From contig NZ_MACH01000093.1 in NCBI RefSeq assembly GCF_001884065.1, forward strand, positions 1 through 64,000: DNA of 64,000 nt, given 5' to 3'. The DNA is from Bacillus proteolyticus (GTDB taxonomy: Bacteria > Bacillota > Bacilli > Bacillales > Bacillaceae_G). Position numbers and translations under genes: made by a program. Of the stretch, positions 54,673 to 64,000 are shown one piece after another (position 1 is the first letter of the stretch; every line of letters starts with the position of its first letter). Below the pieces are notes generated by a model. It saw nothing but the letters and a program-made list of their open reading frames with translations. It was not told where the DNA came from and made no database searches.

Positions 54673-55209
54673 TTAACATGCTGGATATGCCTTAGAACCC
54701 AAATAACGTTCTTTTATAAGTTGACGATGATGAAGCTCATGACCAGCAATTATGTTTGTTAATGCAAGAACCGTGACTTCAGAATTGTTCGCAATTCCCC
54801 TTTGTAACCAAGCTTCTTTATCTAAACTTTTAAGCAAATGCATAGTAGATTGGCGAACAACTGTTAAATTCTCAAGAAGATCTTGCATAGATTGCTTATC
54901 AAAAGCTGCTCTAAGAACATACATATCATCGTTATATCCAGGAAGTTCTGCTGTCTCGCCTCTTGCTATGGAAAGCAATCGATACGCCATAATACGTTCA
55001 GTATCCGCAATATGACCGATTACTTCTTTTATACTCCATTTATTAGGAGCATATCTAAAATGTCCATCACTATCAGAAATATCCTTCAATAAAAGATTCG
55101 TTTCCTTCATTTGTTGCTCTAGAATATGTATGATATCTCCATCTGGTATTAAGTTTATGTACGTTGAATAATACGGGTTATATTCATTTGCTTCTGGTCT
55201 CTTTTTCAT
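54673..55209 (-). CDS. DinB family protein (YfiT/bacillithiol-transferase-like)
   Basis: 178 aa. The DinB_2 pattern is clear: RYAPNKWSIKEVIGHIADTE (first His ligand), AYRLLSIARGE, PGYNDDMYVLRAAFDKQSM, and NIIAGHELHHRQLIKERYL with the terminal HxxHH metal ligands. Relatives are nickel- or zinc-dependent thiol S-transferases. AAAGGATGATAAGC precedes the ATG at 55209. Confidence 0.85.
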   Translation of the reverse strand: MKKRPEANEYNPYYSTYINLIPDGDIIHILEQQMKETNLLLKDISDSDGHFRYAPNKWSIKEVIGHIADTERIMAYRLLSIARGETAELPGYNDDMYVLRAAFDKQSMQDLLENLTVVRQSTMHLLKSLDKEAWLQRGIANNSEVTVLALTNIIAGHELHHRQLIKERYLGSKAYPAC

Positions 55210-55320
55210 GCTTATCATCCTTTTTATCTTATCCTTATATACAACTTACCATAAATTATTATCATATTAATCAAAAAATTTTAATTTTAAAACAAAAGTT
55301 CCCCATCCTATAGGATTACA

Positions 55321-56367
55321 TTAACAAAGCGACTCATCCCCAAGCCCCCAACTAAACCATTTCCCATGCCCTTCCGTCTCCCCAACCGTTTCACAATATT
55401 CGTTTCCGTGAATATAATAATCAACATGAAGATCCCGATCCCACATGTTGTTATATAGGTGGAATACATCACGTTTTGCACCAATTTCTTTAATTTGTTT
55501 TTCTAGCGTATGTTTCACACCTTCTGGTATTTGATTCGCTACATGTGTATGGAAAATACAAATCACCGCATCTTCACTTATTTGATTTGCAATGGCCGGG
55601 AGAAGTGCTACCCCGTCACCTTCTATTAATTGTACTGATTTTGCTTTTACAAGCGTTGCTGCTTGATCGAATAGTTTCAGTCTTTCTTTATGTTCTGGCC
55701 AAATAAGCGCTCGTAACCATAAATAGTCTCCGTCATCATTTAAATCGTTCACATGTAAATCTAGTCCGATTCTTTCTACGACAGGTGGACTTTGTTTTAG
55801 CAAATACGGCATATTCTCCCCTCTTATTTCAGAGGTTAAATGAACATTCGATTGTGTATTTCCATACACTTTTTCCATTCCATATGAATAACGATATTGA
55901 TCCCAAAATAGTTGTAATCCAGAACTTGTACCAATCTCTATTAACGCTAACGGTTTGTTCACTTTATTAAATATGTAACAGAAACTTGGATACAAATAAG
56001 CACATCGTCTTACTTCATTCGTTTGAACGAGTTTCGTTTGTAATAAAGTAATTATTTCTTCACGATATACATGGCAAAAATCTTTAAATTGGTGAAAGGC
56101 ATTTTCAAAATTTGTATCAGCATCTTCAACTAAACTATAATAATACCTTTTTAAACTGTGTTCTTTTCCTTTTAACAATAAATAATGGACTGCACCTAAT
56201 AATAAGTTTGGGATTGGTTGACCAGGTTGTGCGTAGGAAGCTAACGTAAGAACTTCCTCATCTTTAGAAATTTTTATTGATAAATACTCGTATAAATCAC
56301 TAGATCCTTTACATTCATTCTCAGAAAAATTCCGAAAAAAGTTTGCGATTTGTTCTTTTGTAAGCAT
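55321..56367 (-). CDS. DUF2332 family protein
   Basis: 348 aa. Matches the DUF2332 family: QIANFFRNFSENECKGSSDL, ASYAQPGQPIPNLLLGAVHY, LYPSFCYIFNKVNKPLALIE, EIGTSSGLQLFWDQYRY (a SAM-methyltransferase-like Gly loop) and ICIFHTHVANQIP. Function is unknown; the IGTSSG loop hints at a degenerate methyltransferase fold. AAAACAGGAGGGATACCA precedes the ATG. It is monocistronic, with no terminator hairpin I can identify. Confidence 0.8.
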   Translation of the reverse strand: MLTKEQIANFFRNFSENECKGSSDLYEYLSIKISKDEEVLTLASYAQPGQPIPNLLLGAVHYLLLKGKEHSLKRYYYSLVEDADTNFENAFHQFKDFCHVYREEIITLLQTKLVQTNEVRRCAYLYPSFCYIFNKVNKPLALIEIGTSSGLQLFWDQYRYSYGMEKVYGNTQSNVHLTSEIRGENMPYLLKQSPPVVERIGLDLHVNDLNDDGDYLWLRALIWPEHKERLKLFDQAATLVKAKSVQLIEGDGVALLPAIANQISEDAVICIFHTHVANQIPEGVKHTLEKQIKEIGAKRDVFHLYNNMWDRDLHVDYYIHGNEYCETVGETEGHGKWFSWGLGDESLC

Positions 56368-56798
56368 TGGTATCCCTCCTGTTTTATTTTCAGAATAATC
56401 TTACCATTAATTTGTTTTTTACTCTATTTTTTCAAATTAGATGTAATAAAAACAGATTCTTACAAATTCCTAAAGATAAAAACTTAAAAATAAATGTATT
56501 AGTAAGTTTTTTTGAGATAACATCAAACTGGAATTCTTCTCCAAATTCCGCTTTACTACAATGCTTTTTACCCTTATGACAGAAGAATTCTGCGAAATAA
56601 AGCGTTAAATAGTTTAAAATTATCAGATAACACTAGATATTTTAGTCTATTAATTATTATAATAGAGTATGAGATGGTTATATAATTGAGACAAAAAAGG
56701 TAAATACCTAGGTGGGGCCTAGGTGGTGTTTTCTTTTTACGGCTTAGATATAAAAACACCTACTCTTTTTTGCCAATATAGGGGATGGAGAGATTATC
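56368..56798. other. Intergenic region before mqo
   Basis: 431 bp without a supported gene. It holds two interleaved inverted repeats (GAATTCTTCT 56531-56540 with 56581-56590; CGCTTTA 56549-56555 with 56598-56604) and a 10-bp-spaced direct repeat CCTAGGTGG (56708-56716 and 56718-56726) in the presumed mqo leader. A TTATAATAG -10-like sequence lies near 56655. Confidence 0.45.
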
Positions 56799-58301
56799 AT
56801 GAGCAACATGCAGCAAAAAACAGACGTTATCTTAATTGGCGCTGGAATTATGAGCGCAACGTTAGGATCATTACTTAAAGAATTGGCACCTGAATGGGAA
56901 ATTAAAGTATTTGAAAAACTCGCAAATGCCGGAGAAGAAAGTTCTAACGAATGGAATAATGCTGGTACAGGACATTCTGCGCTATGTGAGCTTAACTATA
57001 CATCCGAAAAATCTGACGGGTCTATAGATATTGGTAAAGCTGTAAAAGTAAATGAGCAATTTCAACTTTCAAGACAATTTTGGGCGTATCTTGTTAAGAA
57101 AAATTTAATTCGTAATCCACAAGATTTTATTATGCCACTACCTCATATGAGTTTGGTGCAAGGAGAAAAAAATGTCGAGTTTCTAAAAAATCGTTTTGAA
57201 GCGCTTTCAAAAAACCCTCTATTCCAAGGAATGGAATTTTCTGACGATCCTGATACATTAAAAAAATGGCTTCCACTTATTATGGAAGGCCGTAACTCTA
57301 ATGAATCAATGGCTGCAACGAAAATCGATTCTGGAACAGATGTTAACTTTGGTGCGTTAACACGCATGTTGTTTGATTACTTAAAAACTAAAAATGTCGA
57401 GCTAAACTACAAACATAGTGTCGAAAATATTAAACGTACGAAGAACGGTTTGTGGGAAGTGAAAGTACACGATATGAATAGTGGGAAAATCGAACACCAT
57501 ACTGCAAAATTCGTCTTTATCGGCGGCGGTGGCGGTAGTCTACCTCTACTTCAGAAAACTGGTATTCCTGAATCAAAACATATTGGAGGATTCCCAGTAA
57601 GTGGACTATTTATGGTATGTAAAAATCAAAAAGTAATTGAGCAACATCATGCTAAAGTTTATGGTAAAGCTAAAGTTGGTGCTCCGCCAATGTCTGTACC
57701 TCACCTTGATACGAGATATATAGACAATCAAAAAGCTTTACTGTTCGGACCGTTCGCTGGATTCTCACCTAAATTCTTAAAAACTGGTTCAAATCTTGAC
57801 TTAATCGGTTCTGTAAAACCGAATAACGTCTTAACGATGTTAGCAGCTGGTGTAAAAGAAATGGGCTTAACAAAATACTTAATCCAACAAGTTATGCTAT
57901 CACATGAAAAACGTATGGAAGAATTACGTGAGTTTATTCCGAACGCAAAAAGTGAAGATTGGGATATTGTAGTTGCTGGTCAACGTGTGCAAGTAATAAA
58001 AGATACTGATGCAGGTGGTAAAGGAACACTGCAGTTTGGTACAGAAGTTGTTAGTGCATCTGACGGATCAATCGCTGCGTTACTTGGTGCTTCTCCAGGT
58101 GCTTCTACTGCTGTTCATGTTATGCTTGAAGTATTAGAAAAATGCTTCCCAGGCCGCATGGTAGAATGGGAAGAAAAAATAAAAGAAATGATCCCTTCTT
58201 ATGGCATTTCGCTAACTGAAAATCCAAGATTGTTCCAAGATCTTCACGCTTCAACAGGACGCACACTTGGGTTAAATGAAAAAGAAGCTGTTCACAATTA
58301 A
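56799..58301 (+). CDS. mqo: Malate:quinone oxidoreductase
   Basis: 500 aa, usual length. FAD-binding [20 protein letters not shown] at residues 9-28, [54 protein letters not shown], and [20 protein letters not shown]. It is a peripheral membrane flavoenzyme that oxidises malate to oxaloacetate and passes electrons to menaquinone. Monocistronic. The RBS GGGGATGGAGAG lies just upstream. Confidence 0.95.
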   Translation: MSNMQQKTDVILIGAGIMSATLGSLLKELAPEWEIKVFEKLANAGEESSNEWNNAGTGHSALCELNYTSEKSDGSIDIGKAVKVNEQFQLSRQFWAYLVKKNLIRNPQDFIMPLPHMSLVQGEKNVEFLKNRFEALSKNPLFQGMEFSDDPDTLKKWLPLIMEGRNSNESMAATKIDSGTDVNFGALTRMLFDYLKTKNVELNYKHSVENIKRTKNGLWEVKVHDMNSGKIEHHTAKFVFIGGGGGSLPLLQKTGIPESKHIGGFPVSGLFMVCKNQKVIEQHHAKVYGKAKVGAPPMSVPHLDTRYIDNQKALLFGPFAGFSPKFLKTGSNLDLIGSVKPNNVLTMLAAGVKEMGLTKYLIQQVMLSHEKRMEELREFIPNAKSEDWDIVVAGQRVQVIKDTDAGGKGTLQFGTEVVSASDGSIAALLGASPGASTAVHVMLEVLEKCFPGRMVEWEEKIKEMIPSYGISLTENPRLFQDLHASTGRTLGLNEKEAVHN

Positions 58302-58326
58302 CGGATAGATTAAAAAACGACATAAT

Positions 58327-58355
58327 AAAAACGTCCGATATATTCGGACGTTTTT
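58327..58355. terminator. Bidirectional terminator of mqo and lsrB
   Basis: AAAAACGTCCGA / TCGGACGTTTTT with a 5-base loop, between the converging genes. Confidence 0.88.
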
Positions 58356-58363
58356 ATTTTCTA

Positions 58364-59398
58364 CTAGAAATTATACTTATCAATATTATCCTTTGTAAAT
58401 ACAACTCGTTCAGGTAATACGATAATACCATTTCCTTCTGCCTCATAGTCATACCCTTGAATAGAGTTTGGTTCTACTTTCACTTTTCCGATTCCTTTTA
58501 CTTCAAAGCTATCCCCTACTTTTAACTTCTTCCCTTTTACAACAATTTCATTTGCGACATACGTTGCGAGTGCACCTTGCTGTTTAACATCCCATAAACC
58601 AAATTGCTCTACTGTTCCTCGTTTTACATAATCACGCATAACGTTCGGCGTTGAAAACCCAGTTACGACTACTTTTTTATCCATTTTCAAATTTTCAGTA
58701 GCTTGCGCCATCGCTGGAAGTGCCGTTGCATCTGGACATATTACTGCGTTAATATCCGGATACGTTTTTAAAATACTCTCCCCTACTGATAAAGATTTTT
58801 GTGCATTATTTTCACCATATTGCGTCGTTACAATTTCCCAGTTCGGGTATTTCTCTTTTATAATCTCTTTCGCCTTCGTTACCCATTGGTTTTGATCTGT
58901 TACAGTTGGGCTTGAATAAAAGAATGCGACCTTCCCTTTATCTCCAATTTGCTTAGATGTCATTTCTATTAATAAATTTGCAAGTTGATCTGGTGTACCT
59001 TGGCTAATATAAAACGAACGGTCTTTCGGATTCACATCAGAATCCCACGTTAATACAGTCATCCCCTTTTTCTTTGCACGTTGCAGTGATTGCGAGAGAC
59101 CATCAACTGACGTAGATGAAACCATAATTGCATCGTAGTTTTGATTAATGAAATTGTTTATATATTTTACTTGCCCTGATACACTCGCCTCAGACGGTCC
59201 ATCATACTTCACCTGTACACCTAACTTATCCCCCATCTCTTTTGCACCTTCACCGCCTGATGTGAAGAAGCCCACTCCTGTTAATTTCGGAATGAACGCA
59301 AATTTCACATCGTCTGCTTTTTTCTTATCTGCCGTTTGGCTAGAGCAAGCGATTAAACAAATACACATTATAATAACAATCCCCAGTTTTCTCTTCAT
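58364..59398 (-). CDS. lsrB: AI-2 ABC transporter substrate-binding lipoprotein
   Basis: 344 aa with a lipoprotein signal (lipobox LIAC, Cys18) and a type I periplasmic-binding fold. The LsrB ligand residues are recognisable: [40 protein letters not shown], and the IQGYDYEAE end. It binds phosphate-free R-THMF AI-2. It is last in the minus-strand lsrACDB transcript, overlapping lsrD by 4 bp (ATGA). Confidence 0.93.
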   Translation of the reverse strand: MKRKLGIVIIMCICLIACSSQTADKKKADDVKFAFIPKLTGVGFFTSGGEGAKEMGDKLGVQVKYDGPSEASVSGQVKYINNFINQNYDAIMVSSTSVDGLSQSLQRAKKKGMTVLTWDSDVNPKDRSFYISQGTPDQLANLLIEMTSKQIGDKGKVAFFYSSPTVTDQNQWVTKAKEIIKEKYPNWEIVTTQYGENNAQKSLSVGESILKTYPDINAVICPDATALPAMAQATENLKMDKKVVVTGFSTPNVMRDYVKRGTVEQFGLWDVKQQGALATYVANEIVVKGKKLKVGDSFEVKGIGKVKVEPNSIQGYDYEAEGNGIIVLPERVVFTKDNIDKYNF

Positions 59399-60393
59399 GA
59401 CATTTCCCCCTTATGCAAATTCCGTCTTTTCCCCGTAGTGAATCGTTGTAATTTGAAATGTCTCATAATAACAGAAACGATAAGGATAATACCTATTACT
59501 ACATTTGATTGTTCATTCGTTAAGCCAGTCATTTGCAAACCGTACTGCATGAGTCCTATAAAAATACTCGCTAGTACTGTCCCAATAATACTCCCTTTTC
59601 CGCCCGTAATAAGTGTGCCGCCTAATACAACTGCCGTAATAATTGGCAAAATCGTTTCACTTCCAATATCAGCACGAGCAGAACCGAAATACGCTGTTAA
59701 GAAAGCTCCTCCTAATCCACCTCCTAACCCAGAAAGTACGTATGCAATAATCACTACTTTCTTCGTTCGAATCCCGGAATATTTCGCCGTACTTTCATTT
59801 GCACCAGTTAGTTTTGCGTGACGGCCGTATGTTGTATGGTGAAACAATATCGTAAATACTATCGTTAAAATGACAAGGAGCCATAATAAATTAGGTATAC
59901 CGATAAAACTACCATTTGCCAGTTGCACATACGAATCTGGTAAACCACTAATTCCTTCATAACCCGTTGCCCCCGAACCACCTGAAATAACAAGAGCGAT
60001 TCCTGCATATAAAAACATCGTTCCAAGTGTAACGACAAGAGGTTCTACATCTGTCATTTTTATAATAAGTCCATTTAATCCGCCGGCTATACAACTTACT
60101 ACGAGCGCAATGATAACTGCCAGCAGTATAGGCACACCATTCATCCAAAGTACGCCGATAAGAATCGAAGTAAGCCCCATAATAGATCCTACTGATACAT
60201 CAATTCCGCCAGTTACAATGACAAATGTCATCGGAATAGCCGCAATTGAAATAATGAGGAAATCGTTCATGCTAAAAAGGAGGTTACTAATGTTTAAGAA
60301 ATCACTATTTATGAAACTAAAGAAAATGAATTCTACGAGAAGCAATAAGAGAAGAACCCCTTCCCATCTATACAAACTACGTATTCCCCTCAT
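59395..60393 (-). CDS. lsrD: AI-2 ABC transporter permease LsrD
   Basis: 332 aa RbsC-type permease with 8-10 helices; [20 protein letters not shown] is the conserved family motif, and [20 protein letters not shown] the EAA-like loop. It pairs with LsrC in the membrane. The start at 60393 is preceded by AAGGAGGGTGAATCT and overlaps the lsrC stop (ATGA); the longer frame to 60435 is unlikely. Confidence 0.92.
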   Translation of the reverse strand: MRGIRSLYRWEGVLLLLLLVEFIFFSFINSDFLNISNLLFSMNDFLIISIAAIPMTFVIVTGGIDVSVGSIMGLTSILIGVLWMNGVPILLAVIIALVVSCIAGGLNGLIIKMTDVEPLVVTLGTMFLYAGIALVISGGSGATGYEGISGLPDSYVQLANGSFIGIPNLLWLLVILTIVFTILFHHTTYGRHAKLTGANESTAKYSGIRTKKVVIIAYVLSGLGGGLGGAFLTAYFGSARADIGSETILPIITAVVLGGTLITGGKGSIIGTVLASIFIGLMQYGLQMTGLTNEQSNVVIGIILIVSVIMRHFKLQRFTTGKRRNLHKGEMS

Positions 60394-61358
60394 AGATTCA
60401 CCCTCCTTTCTTCTAATTGCCGGAGTTTCTTCCATTTTTTCAATCCACTATCTAATATAATGATGAGTAAAAGTAAAAATCCTGAAATAGCACTATTCCA
60501 AAATGCAGGAATTTTTAAAAAGACGAGTGAACTGCTTATCACTTCTAAAAAGAATGCACCTAATGCCGCTCCAAATATAGAACCTGTTCCTCCTTTTAAA
60601 TGAATACCACCTAATACAGCAGCAGCGATCACTTGCAATTCTATCCCTGTACCTGTTTGATTTGGAACGAACCCAATATTCATTACGAATATGCATCCAG
60701 CGAGCCCAGCGCTTATGCCTGATATGATAAACGCGTATATTTTCACTTTATCTACATGTATTCCAATAAGCCTTGCACCATCTTCATTATCACCTACCGC
60801 ATAAAAAAACCTTCCAATTTGTACTTTCATTAAAAAGAAATATAGTAGCAGCAATATGATAAGAACGGTCCATACGGTTACCGGAATACCTAGTATCATA
60901 ATAGAAGAAATTTGTTTATACTCATTCGGAATATCTTCAATCCACTTTCCGCCCGTAAATATTAACATTGCACCTCTAATAATCCCGAGCATTCCTAATG
61001 TCATAATGATAGCTGGCACTCGAAATTTCGTAACGCCAATTCCGTTTACCATACCAATAAGAGCACCAAGTATAATTGCCGCAAACATTGAAATAAAGGC
61101 ACTGTATCCATCTGTTAACAACATCCCGCAAACTGCAGCGCTTAAGCCCATAATAGATCCTACTGATACATCTATATTTTTCGTAAACAATACGAAAGAT
61201 TGACCAATTGCCAAAACAACTAAAATAACGCTTGATTTCAGCATTAAAGATAATGAGCTAAAATGAATAAAACTAGGATTCATTACTCCAACGAAGGCTA
61301 TATAAAGAAGTAATAAAATAATAATAGACATCTCATGCATTTTAAATACACGTTTCAC
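60390..61358 (-). CDS. lsrC: AI-2 ABC transporter permease LsrC
   Basis: 322 aa RbsC-type permease: [58 protein letters not shown]. Length and the FTKNIDVSVGS variant fit LsrC. Overlaps of 4 bp with lsrA upstream and lsrD downstream give translational coupling across the operon. Confidence 0.92.
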   Translation of the reverse strand: MKRVFKMHEMSIIILLLLYIAFVGVMNPSFIHFSSLSLMLKSSVILVVLAIGQSFVLFTKNIDVSVGSIMGLSAAVCGMLLTDGYSAFISMFAAIILGALIGMVNGIGVTKFRVPAIIMTLGMLGIIRGAMLIFTGGKWIEDIPNEYKQISSIMILGIPVTVWTVLIILLLLYFFLMKVQIGRFFYAVGDNEDGARLIGIHVDKVKIYAFIISGISAGLAGCIFVMNIGFVPNQTGTGIELQVIAAAVLGGIHLKGGTGSIFGAALGAFFLEVISSSLVFLKIPAFWNSAISGFLLLLIIILDSGLKKWKKLRQLEERRVNL

Positions 61359-62848
61359 TCCGTTACACCTCCCTTTCCTCCATATGCCAGGCGTGTAACT
61401 TCATCTATACTAATTTCCTTCTTTTCTAAATGAGAGACAAATTCTCCGTTTCTCATGACATATACACGATTTGCTAATTGAACAATTTCTTCTACATCTG
61501 AAGAAATTAATATGATCGCCAGTCCTTTTCTCTTCAAACTTAATATAGTTTCGTATACTTCTAGTCTTGCTTTCGCATCAATACCGCGGGTCGGTTCATC
61601 AAGAATAATTACTTTCGGATTACATGCAAGATATTTTGCTAGTACGACCTTTTGTTGATTTCCACCTGATAAGGACGTCATCACTTCATTTATATGAGGG
61701 ACAACAATTCGAAATTGGTTTATATATGAATTCATTAAAGCGCTTTCTTTTTTCTTGTTTAAAATGAAACTACTTATACTGTTTAAAGATGCAGACGTTA
61801 TATTTTCTTTCACAGTCGCAATTGAAAAAATGCCATTCCCCGCTCGATCTTCTGGTACATACACCATACCTTCCTTTAATCGCTTATGTACCGAATACTT
61901 CGTAATGCATTTCCTCTCTAACAAAACAGAGCCTGCTTTCAAAGGGTTTAATCCAAATAATGATTCAGCTAGTTCAGTCCTACCTGATCCAACGATACCG
62001 GCAATCCCGACAACTTCCCCAGCGTGTACAGTAAATGATATATTTTGAAATGCATAACCGGACACATTCATGACATCTAATATTGTTTCTGAAAACTCTA
62101 TTTCTTCCTGCACACTTTCTTTCTTCTCCTCAAGTTTATATCCTTTCGGCAGTAATCCCTCCATTAGCATGTCATATGTATAATTTGATACATTACCTTG
62201 ACTTACAATTATTCCATCACGCAAAATCGCTACTTTATTCGCAATTTCAAAGATTTCTGGAAAACGATGCGTAATATAAATCATGCCAATTCCTTTTTCT
62301 CTTAAGCTTTTTATCAACACAAAAAGACTCTTAATTTCGTGAGTTGTTAATGTCGATGTTGGCTCATCTAAAATAAGAATCTCAGCTTCCCTTATTAATC
62401 CCCTCAATATTTCTACTAATTGTTGCTGGGCAATGGATAACGATAACCCTAGATTATGAAGTTGAATGTTCCACCCTAATTCTTCTAGCAACTTATTAAC
62501 CTTATTTCGAAGCTCTTTCTTTTTCGCTTTCATTCCGATACAAATGTTCTCTTCAATTGTCATATGAGGAAAAATGAGCGGCTCTTGAGGAATTAAATAC
62601 ATGCCATGTTGATGTGCTTCTGCTGTGTTTGAAAACTGTTTTACTTCCCCTTTCACAAACATCTCGCCTGAATCGTATGAATGTAAACCCGTTAATATTT
62701 TCATTAACGTTGATTTCCCGGCACCATTTCCACCGACTAAAGCGTATACGTCTCCACGCTCTAATTGTAAATTGACTTCTTTTAATACGAGTTGATCTGC
62801 AAATGATTTACTCATCTTTGTAACTTGTAATAAGGGCACGTTCTCCAC
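61355..62848 (-). CDS. lsrA: AI-2 ABC transporter ATP-binding protein LsrA
   Basis: 497 aa with two fused ABC domains, as in RbsA/LsrA. Domain 1: GGNGAGKST (39-47), LSIAQQQLVEILRGL, LILDEPTSTLT. Domain 2: GIVGSGRTELAESLFG (degenerate Walker A, usual for the family), LSGGNQQKVVLAKYLACNPK and ILDEPTRGIDAKAR. It powers AI-2 uptake with LsrC, D and B. It starts at GTG 62848 with AGGTAGGTGAC upstream; this site lies immediately beside the end of a bcr1 element. Confidence 0.93.
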   Translation of the reverse strand: MENVPLLQVTKMSKSFADQLVLKEVNLQLERGDVYALVGGNGAGKSTLMKILTGLHSYDSGEMFVKGEVKQFSNTAEAHQHGMYLIPQEPLIFPHMTIEENICIGMKAKKKELRNKVNKLLEELGWNIQLHNLGLSLSIAQQQLVEILRGLIREAEILILDEPTSTLTTHEIKSLFVLIKSLREKGIGMIYITHRFPEIFEIANKVAILRDGIIVSQGNVSNYTYDMLMEGLLPKGYKLEEKKESVQEEIEFSETILDVMNVSGYAFQNISFTVHAGEVVGIAGIVGSGRTELAESLFGLNPLKAGSVLLERKCITKYSVHKRLKEGMVYVPEDRAGNGIFSIATVKENITSASLNSISSFILNKKKESALMNSYINQFRIVVPHINEVMTSLSGGNQQKVVLAKYLACNPKVIILDEPTRGIDAKARLEVYETILSLKRKGLAIILISSDVEEIVQLANRVYVMRNGEFVSHLEKKEISIDEVTRLAYGGKGGVTE

Positions 62849-62863
62849 ATGATGTCACCTACC

Positions 62864-63021
62864 TTTATCCCGCATTAACTGGCAGTAAAACTCCCACCTA
62901 AAAATTCGGCTCGGGCAAAGAAGTTAGGTATGAGATAAACTGCCAGTAAATTCCTGATTGGTGAGGGCTAATAATCAGTGGGGGATGAACAAAACCCCCA
63001 CTGATTAAAGTTTCACTTTAT
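62864..63021. repeat. bcr1 element, copy A
   Basis: A 158-bp sequence bounded by TTTAT (62864-62868 and 63017-63021), beginning TTTATCCCGCATTAAC and ending GTTTCACTTTAT. It has the bcr1 hairpins: CTGGCAGT / ACTGCCAG, the CCCACCT..AGTTAGGT arm, and CAGTGGGGG / CCCCCACTG. bcr1 is a ~155-bp B. cereus-group repeat thought to be mobile and structured as RNA. Confidence 0.85.
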
Positions 63022-63118
63022 CCAAAACATTTTTTGAGAAGATGATTTTTTGTTCTACTTGTTTTGTAGCATTGTATATTTCTTTTTTCATATCTAGAAC
63101 ACTTTTTTCACCGGACTA

Positions 63119-63274
63119 TTTATCCCGCATTAACGGACAGTATGACTCCCACCTCAAATTTCAGCTTGAGCAAAGAAGTTAGGTGGGAGATCAACTGTCC
63201 GTAAACGCCCGATTGGTGAGGGCTAATAATCAGTGGGGGGATGAATCCCCACACTGATTAAAGTTTCACTTTAT
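63119..63274. repeat. bcr1 element, copy B
   Basis: A 156-bp sequence bounded by TTTAT (63119-63123 and 63270-63274), in the same orientation as copy A and closely similar. Compensatory changes keep the outer stem (GGACAGT / ACTGTCC), which supports selection on structure. It is separated from copy A by 97 bp of AT-rich sequence. Confidence 0.85.
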
Positions 63275-63349
63275 CTTTTCAACTGGAATAATCAAAATAA
63301 CGAACACATATGTTTAAGCAGTGGTCAATTGTTGAAAGGGATGAAGAGC

Positions 63350-64000
63350 ATGTCACAGCTGAACTTTGAAGACAATTTGTTAACAAAAGTAGCATGGTAT
63401 TACTATAAAGATGAACTAACGCAACAAGAAATAGCTTCACTTCTCCACATTTCAAGAAATAAAGTTGTTCGGTTGTTAGATAAAGCACGTACGGAAGGTA
63501 TCGTCACATTTCAAGTAAAAGGTACTGGTTTACACTGTTTAAGCATCGAACGTGACCTTATGAAAAAATTCCATCTAAAAGATGCTTTCGTTATTCCAAC
63601 ACCAACTGAAGATTATGCATCATCACTCGGAAAAGCCGCTGCACAATATTTAGAAACTCATCTGCAACAAGGATATTTACTCGGCATTGGCTGGGGCGAA
63701 ACGATAAGTAAAATGTTAGAAAACATTCATTTTGAAACTTCTATGAGTCTTTCAATCGTTACCCTTACAGGCGGTGTGAACCATTATATTCCGAGAAAAC
63801 AAAACTACTTGAACTACATTCAAGGAGATCTACACATCATTCCTACCCCTTTTCTAGCATCCACTAACGAAATGGCACAAAGTATTCTATCAGAGCCGAG
63901 TGTGAAAGATATGCTTCACGTCGCTTCACTTGCCCATACAGCAGTAGTTGGCATTGGTAGCTTATCTCAAGACGCCACAATTGTGAAAGAAGAAAAACTA
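63350..64000 (+). CDS. lsrR: LsrR-type SorC-family regulator (3' end outside the window)
   Basis: At least 217 codons, open at the window edge. HTH at about residues 23-46 (LTQQEIASLLHISRNKVVRL), then a SorC sugar-binding domain: LLGIGWGETISKML, LTGGVNHYIP, HTAVVGIGSLSQ. LsrR represses lsr genes until phospho-AI-2 binds. It is divergent from lsrA across two bcr1 elements. The ATG at 63350 is preceded by AAAGGGATGAAGAGC. Confidence 0.88.
   Translation, partial: MSQLNFEDNLLTKVAWYYYKDELTQQEIASLLHISRNKVVRLLDKARTEGIVTFQVKGTGLHCLSIERDLMKKFHLKDAFVIPTPTEDYASSLGKAAAQYLETHLQQGYLLGIGWGETISKMLENIHFETSMSLSIVTLTGGVNHYIPRKQNYLNYIQGDLHIIPTPFLASTNEMAQSILSEPSVKDMLHVASLAHTAVVGIGSLSQDATIVKEEKL

Overview
The window is a chromosomal segment of a Bacillus cereus-group bacterium (B. 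cereus / thuringiensis / anthracis type). The evidence is the low GC (about 35%), strong AAGGAGG-type ribosome binding sites, YrzI-family small proteins, an AAC(3) close to the B. anthracis enzyme, a complete lsr (AI-2) transport operon, IS231-type insertion-sequence remnants, and two copies of the ~156-bp TTTAT-bounded bcr1 repeat that is typical of this group.

Layout. 1-750: four tandem YrzI-like micro-genes plus a 19-codon ORF. 880-3530: an AI-2E-type permease, a CxxC/HNH-like protein, a compact type I toxin-antitoxin locus (holin-like 30-aa toxin with an overlapping antisense RNA) and a 32-codon ORF. 3.6-15.4 kb: a run of mostly minus-strand accessory metabolism, acetyltransferase and repair genes (TetR pair, DUF402, TPR, CoaB-like domain + AAC(3), GNATs, DMT efflux, DinB, nucleotidyltransferase, AlkD-like, Asp/Glu racemase-like). 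15.6-28.4 kb: cell-envelope and export genes (polysaccharide deacetylase, LTA synthase family, MFS and MMPL exporters, each exporter beside a TetR gene and palindromic operators), an ABC-F protein, a frameshifted SRPBCC gene and a lipoprotein pseudogene. 28.5-37.7 kb: GNATs, then the aromatic-amino-acid operon aroG(DAHP synthase/chorismate mutase)-aroC-hisC-tyrA-aroA(EPSP synthase). This operon is controlled by three tyrosine-specific T-box leaders: two in tandem before the first gene and one between the first and second genes, all downstream of one near-consensus promoter.

37.7-46.2 kb is the most accessory part. It holds a lone 1160-aa SIR2-domain protein that looks like a prophage/phage-defence NADase. 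It is followed by a very AT-rich cassette bracketed by IS231-like remnants: a YheC/YheD-type ATP-grasp gene, a downstream 176-aa protein made of two ~65-residue repeats, a divergent carbamoyl-phosphate-synthase-like ATP-grasp ligase gene, and a decapitated YczE-type membrane gene. 46.2-58.3 kb returns to housekeeping: isochorismatase-family hydrolase, GNAT, serS behind a serine T-box, kinase-like AAA gene, SUKH protein, FMN reductase with a large upstream palindrome, DUF2332, mqo. Three gene stubs (GNAT, glyoxalase, FAD oxidase) are scattered through it, together with one unusually GC-rich membrane gene. 58.3-64 kb is lsrACDB (minus) with a divergent lsrR that runs off the window; two bcr1 elements occupy most of the lsrA-lsrR control region.

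Main candidates for something new are the ATP-grasp / repeat-protein cassette, the SIR2 protein, the type I toxin locus, and the triple serial T-box arrangement. Starts were re-chosen by RBS spacing where the longest reading frame was implausible. No homology search was possible, so family names rest on recognised motifs and remembered family sequences.
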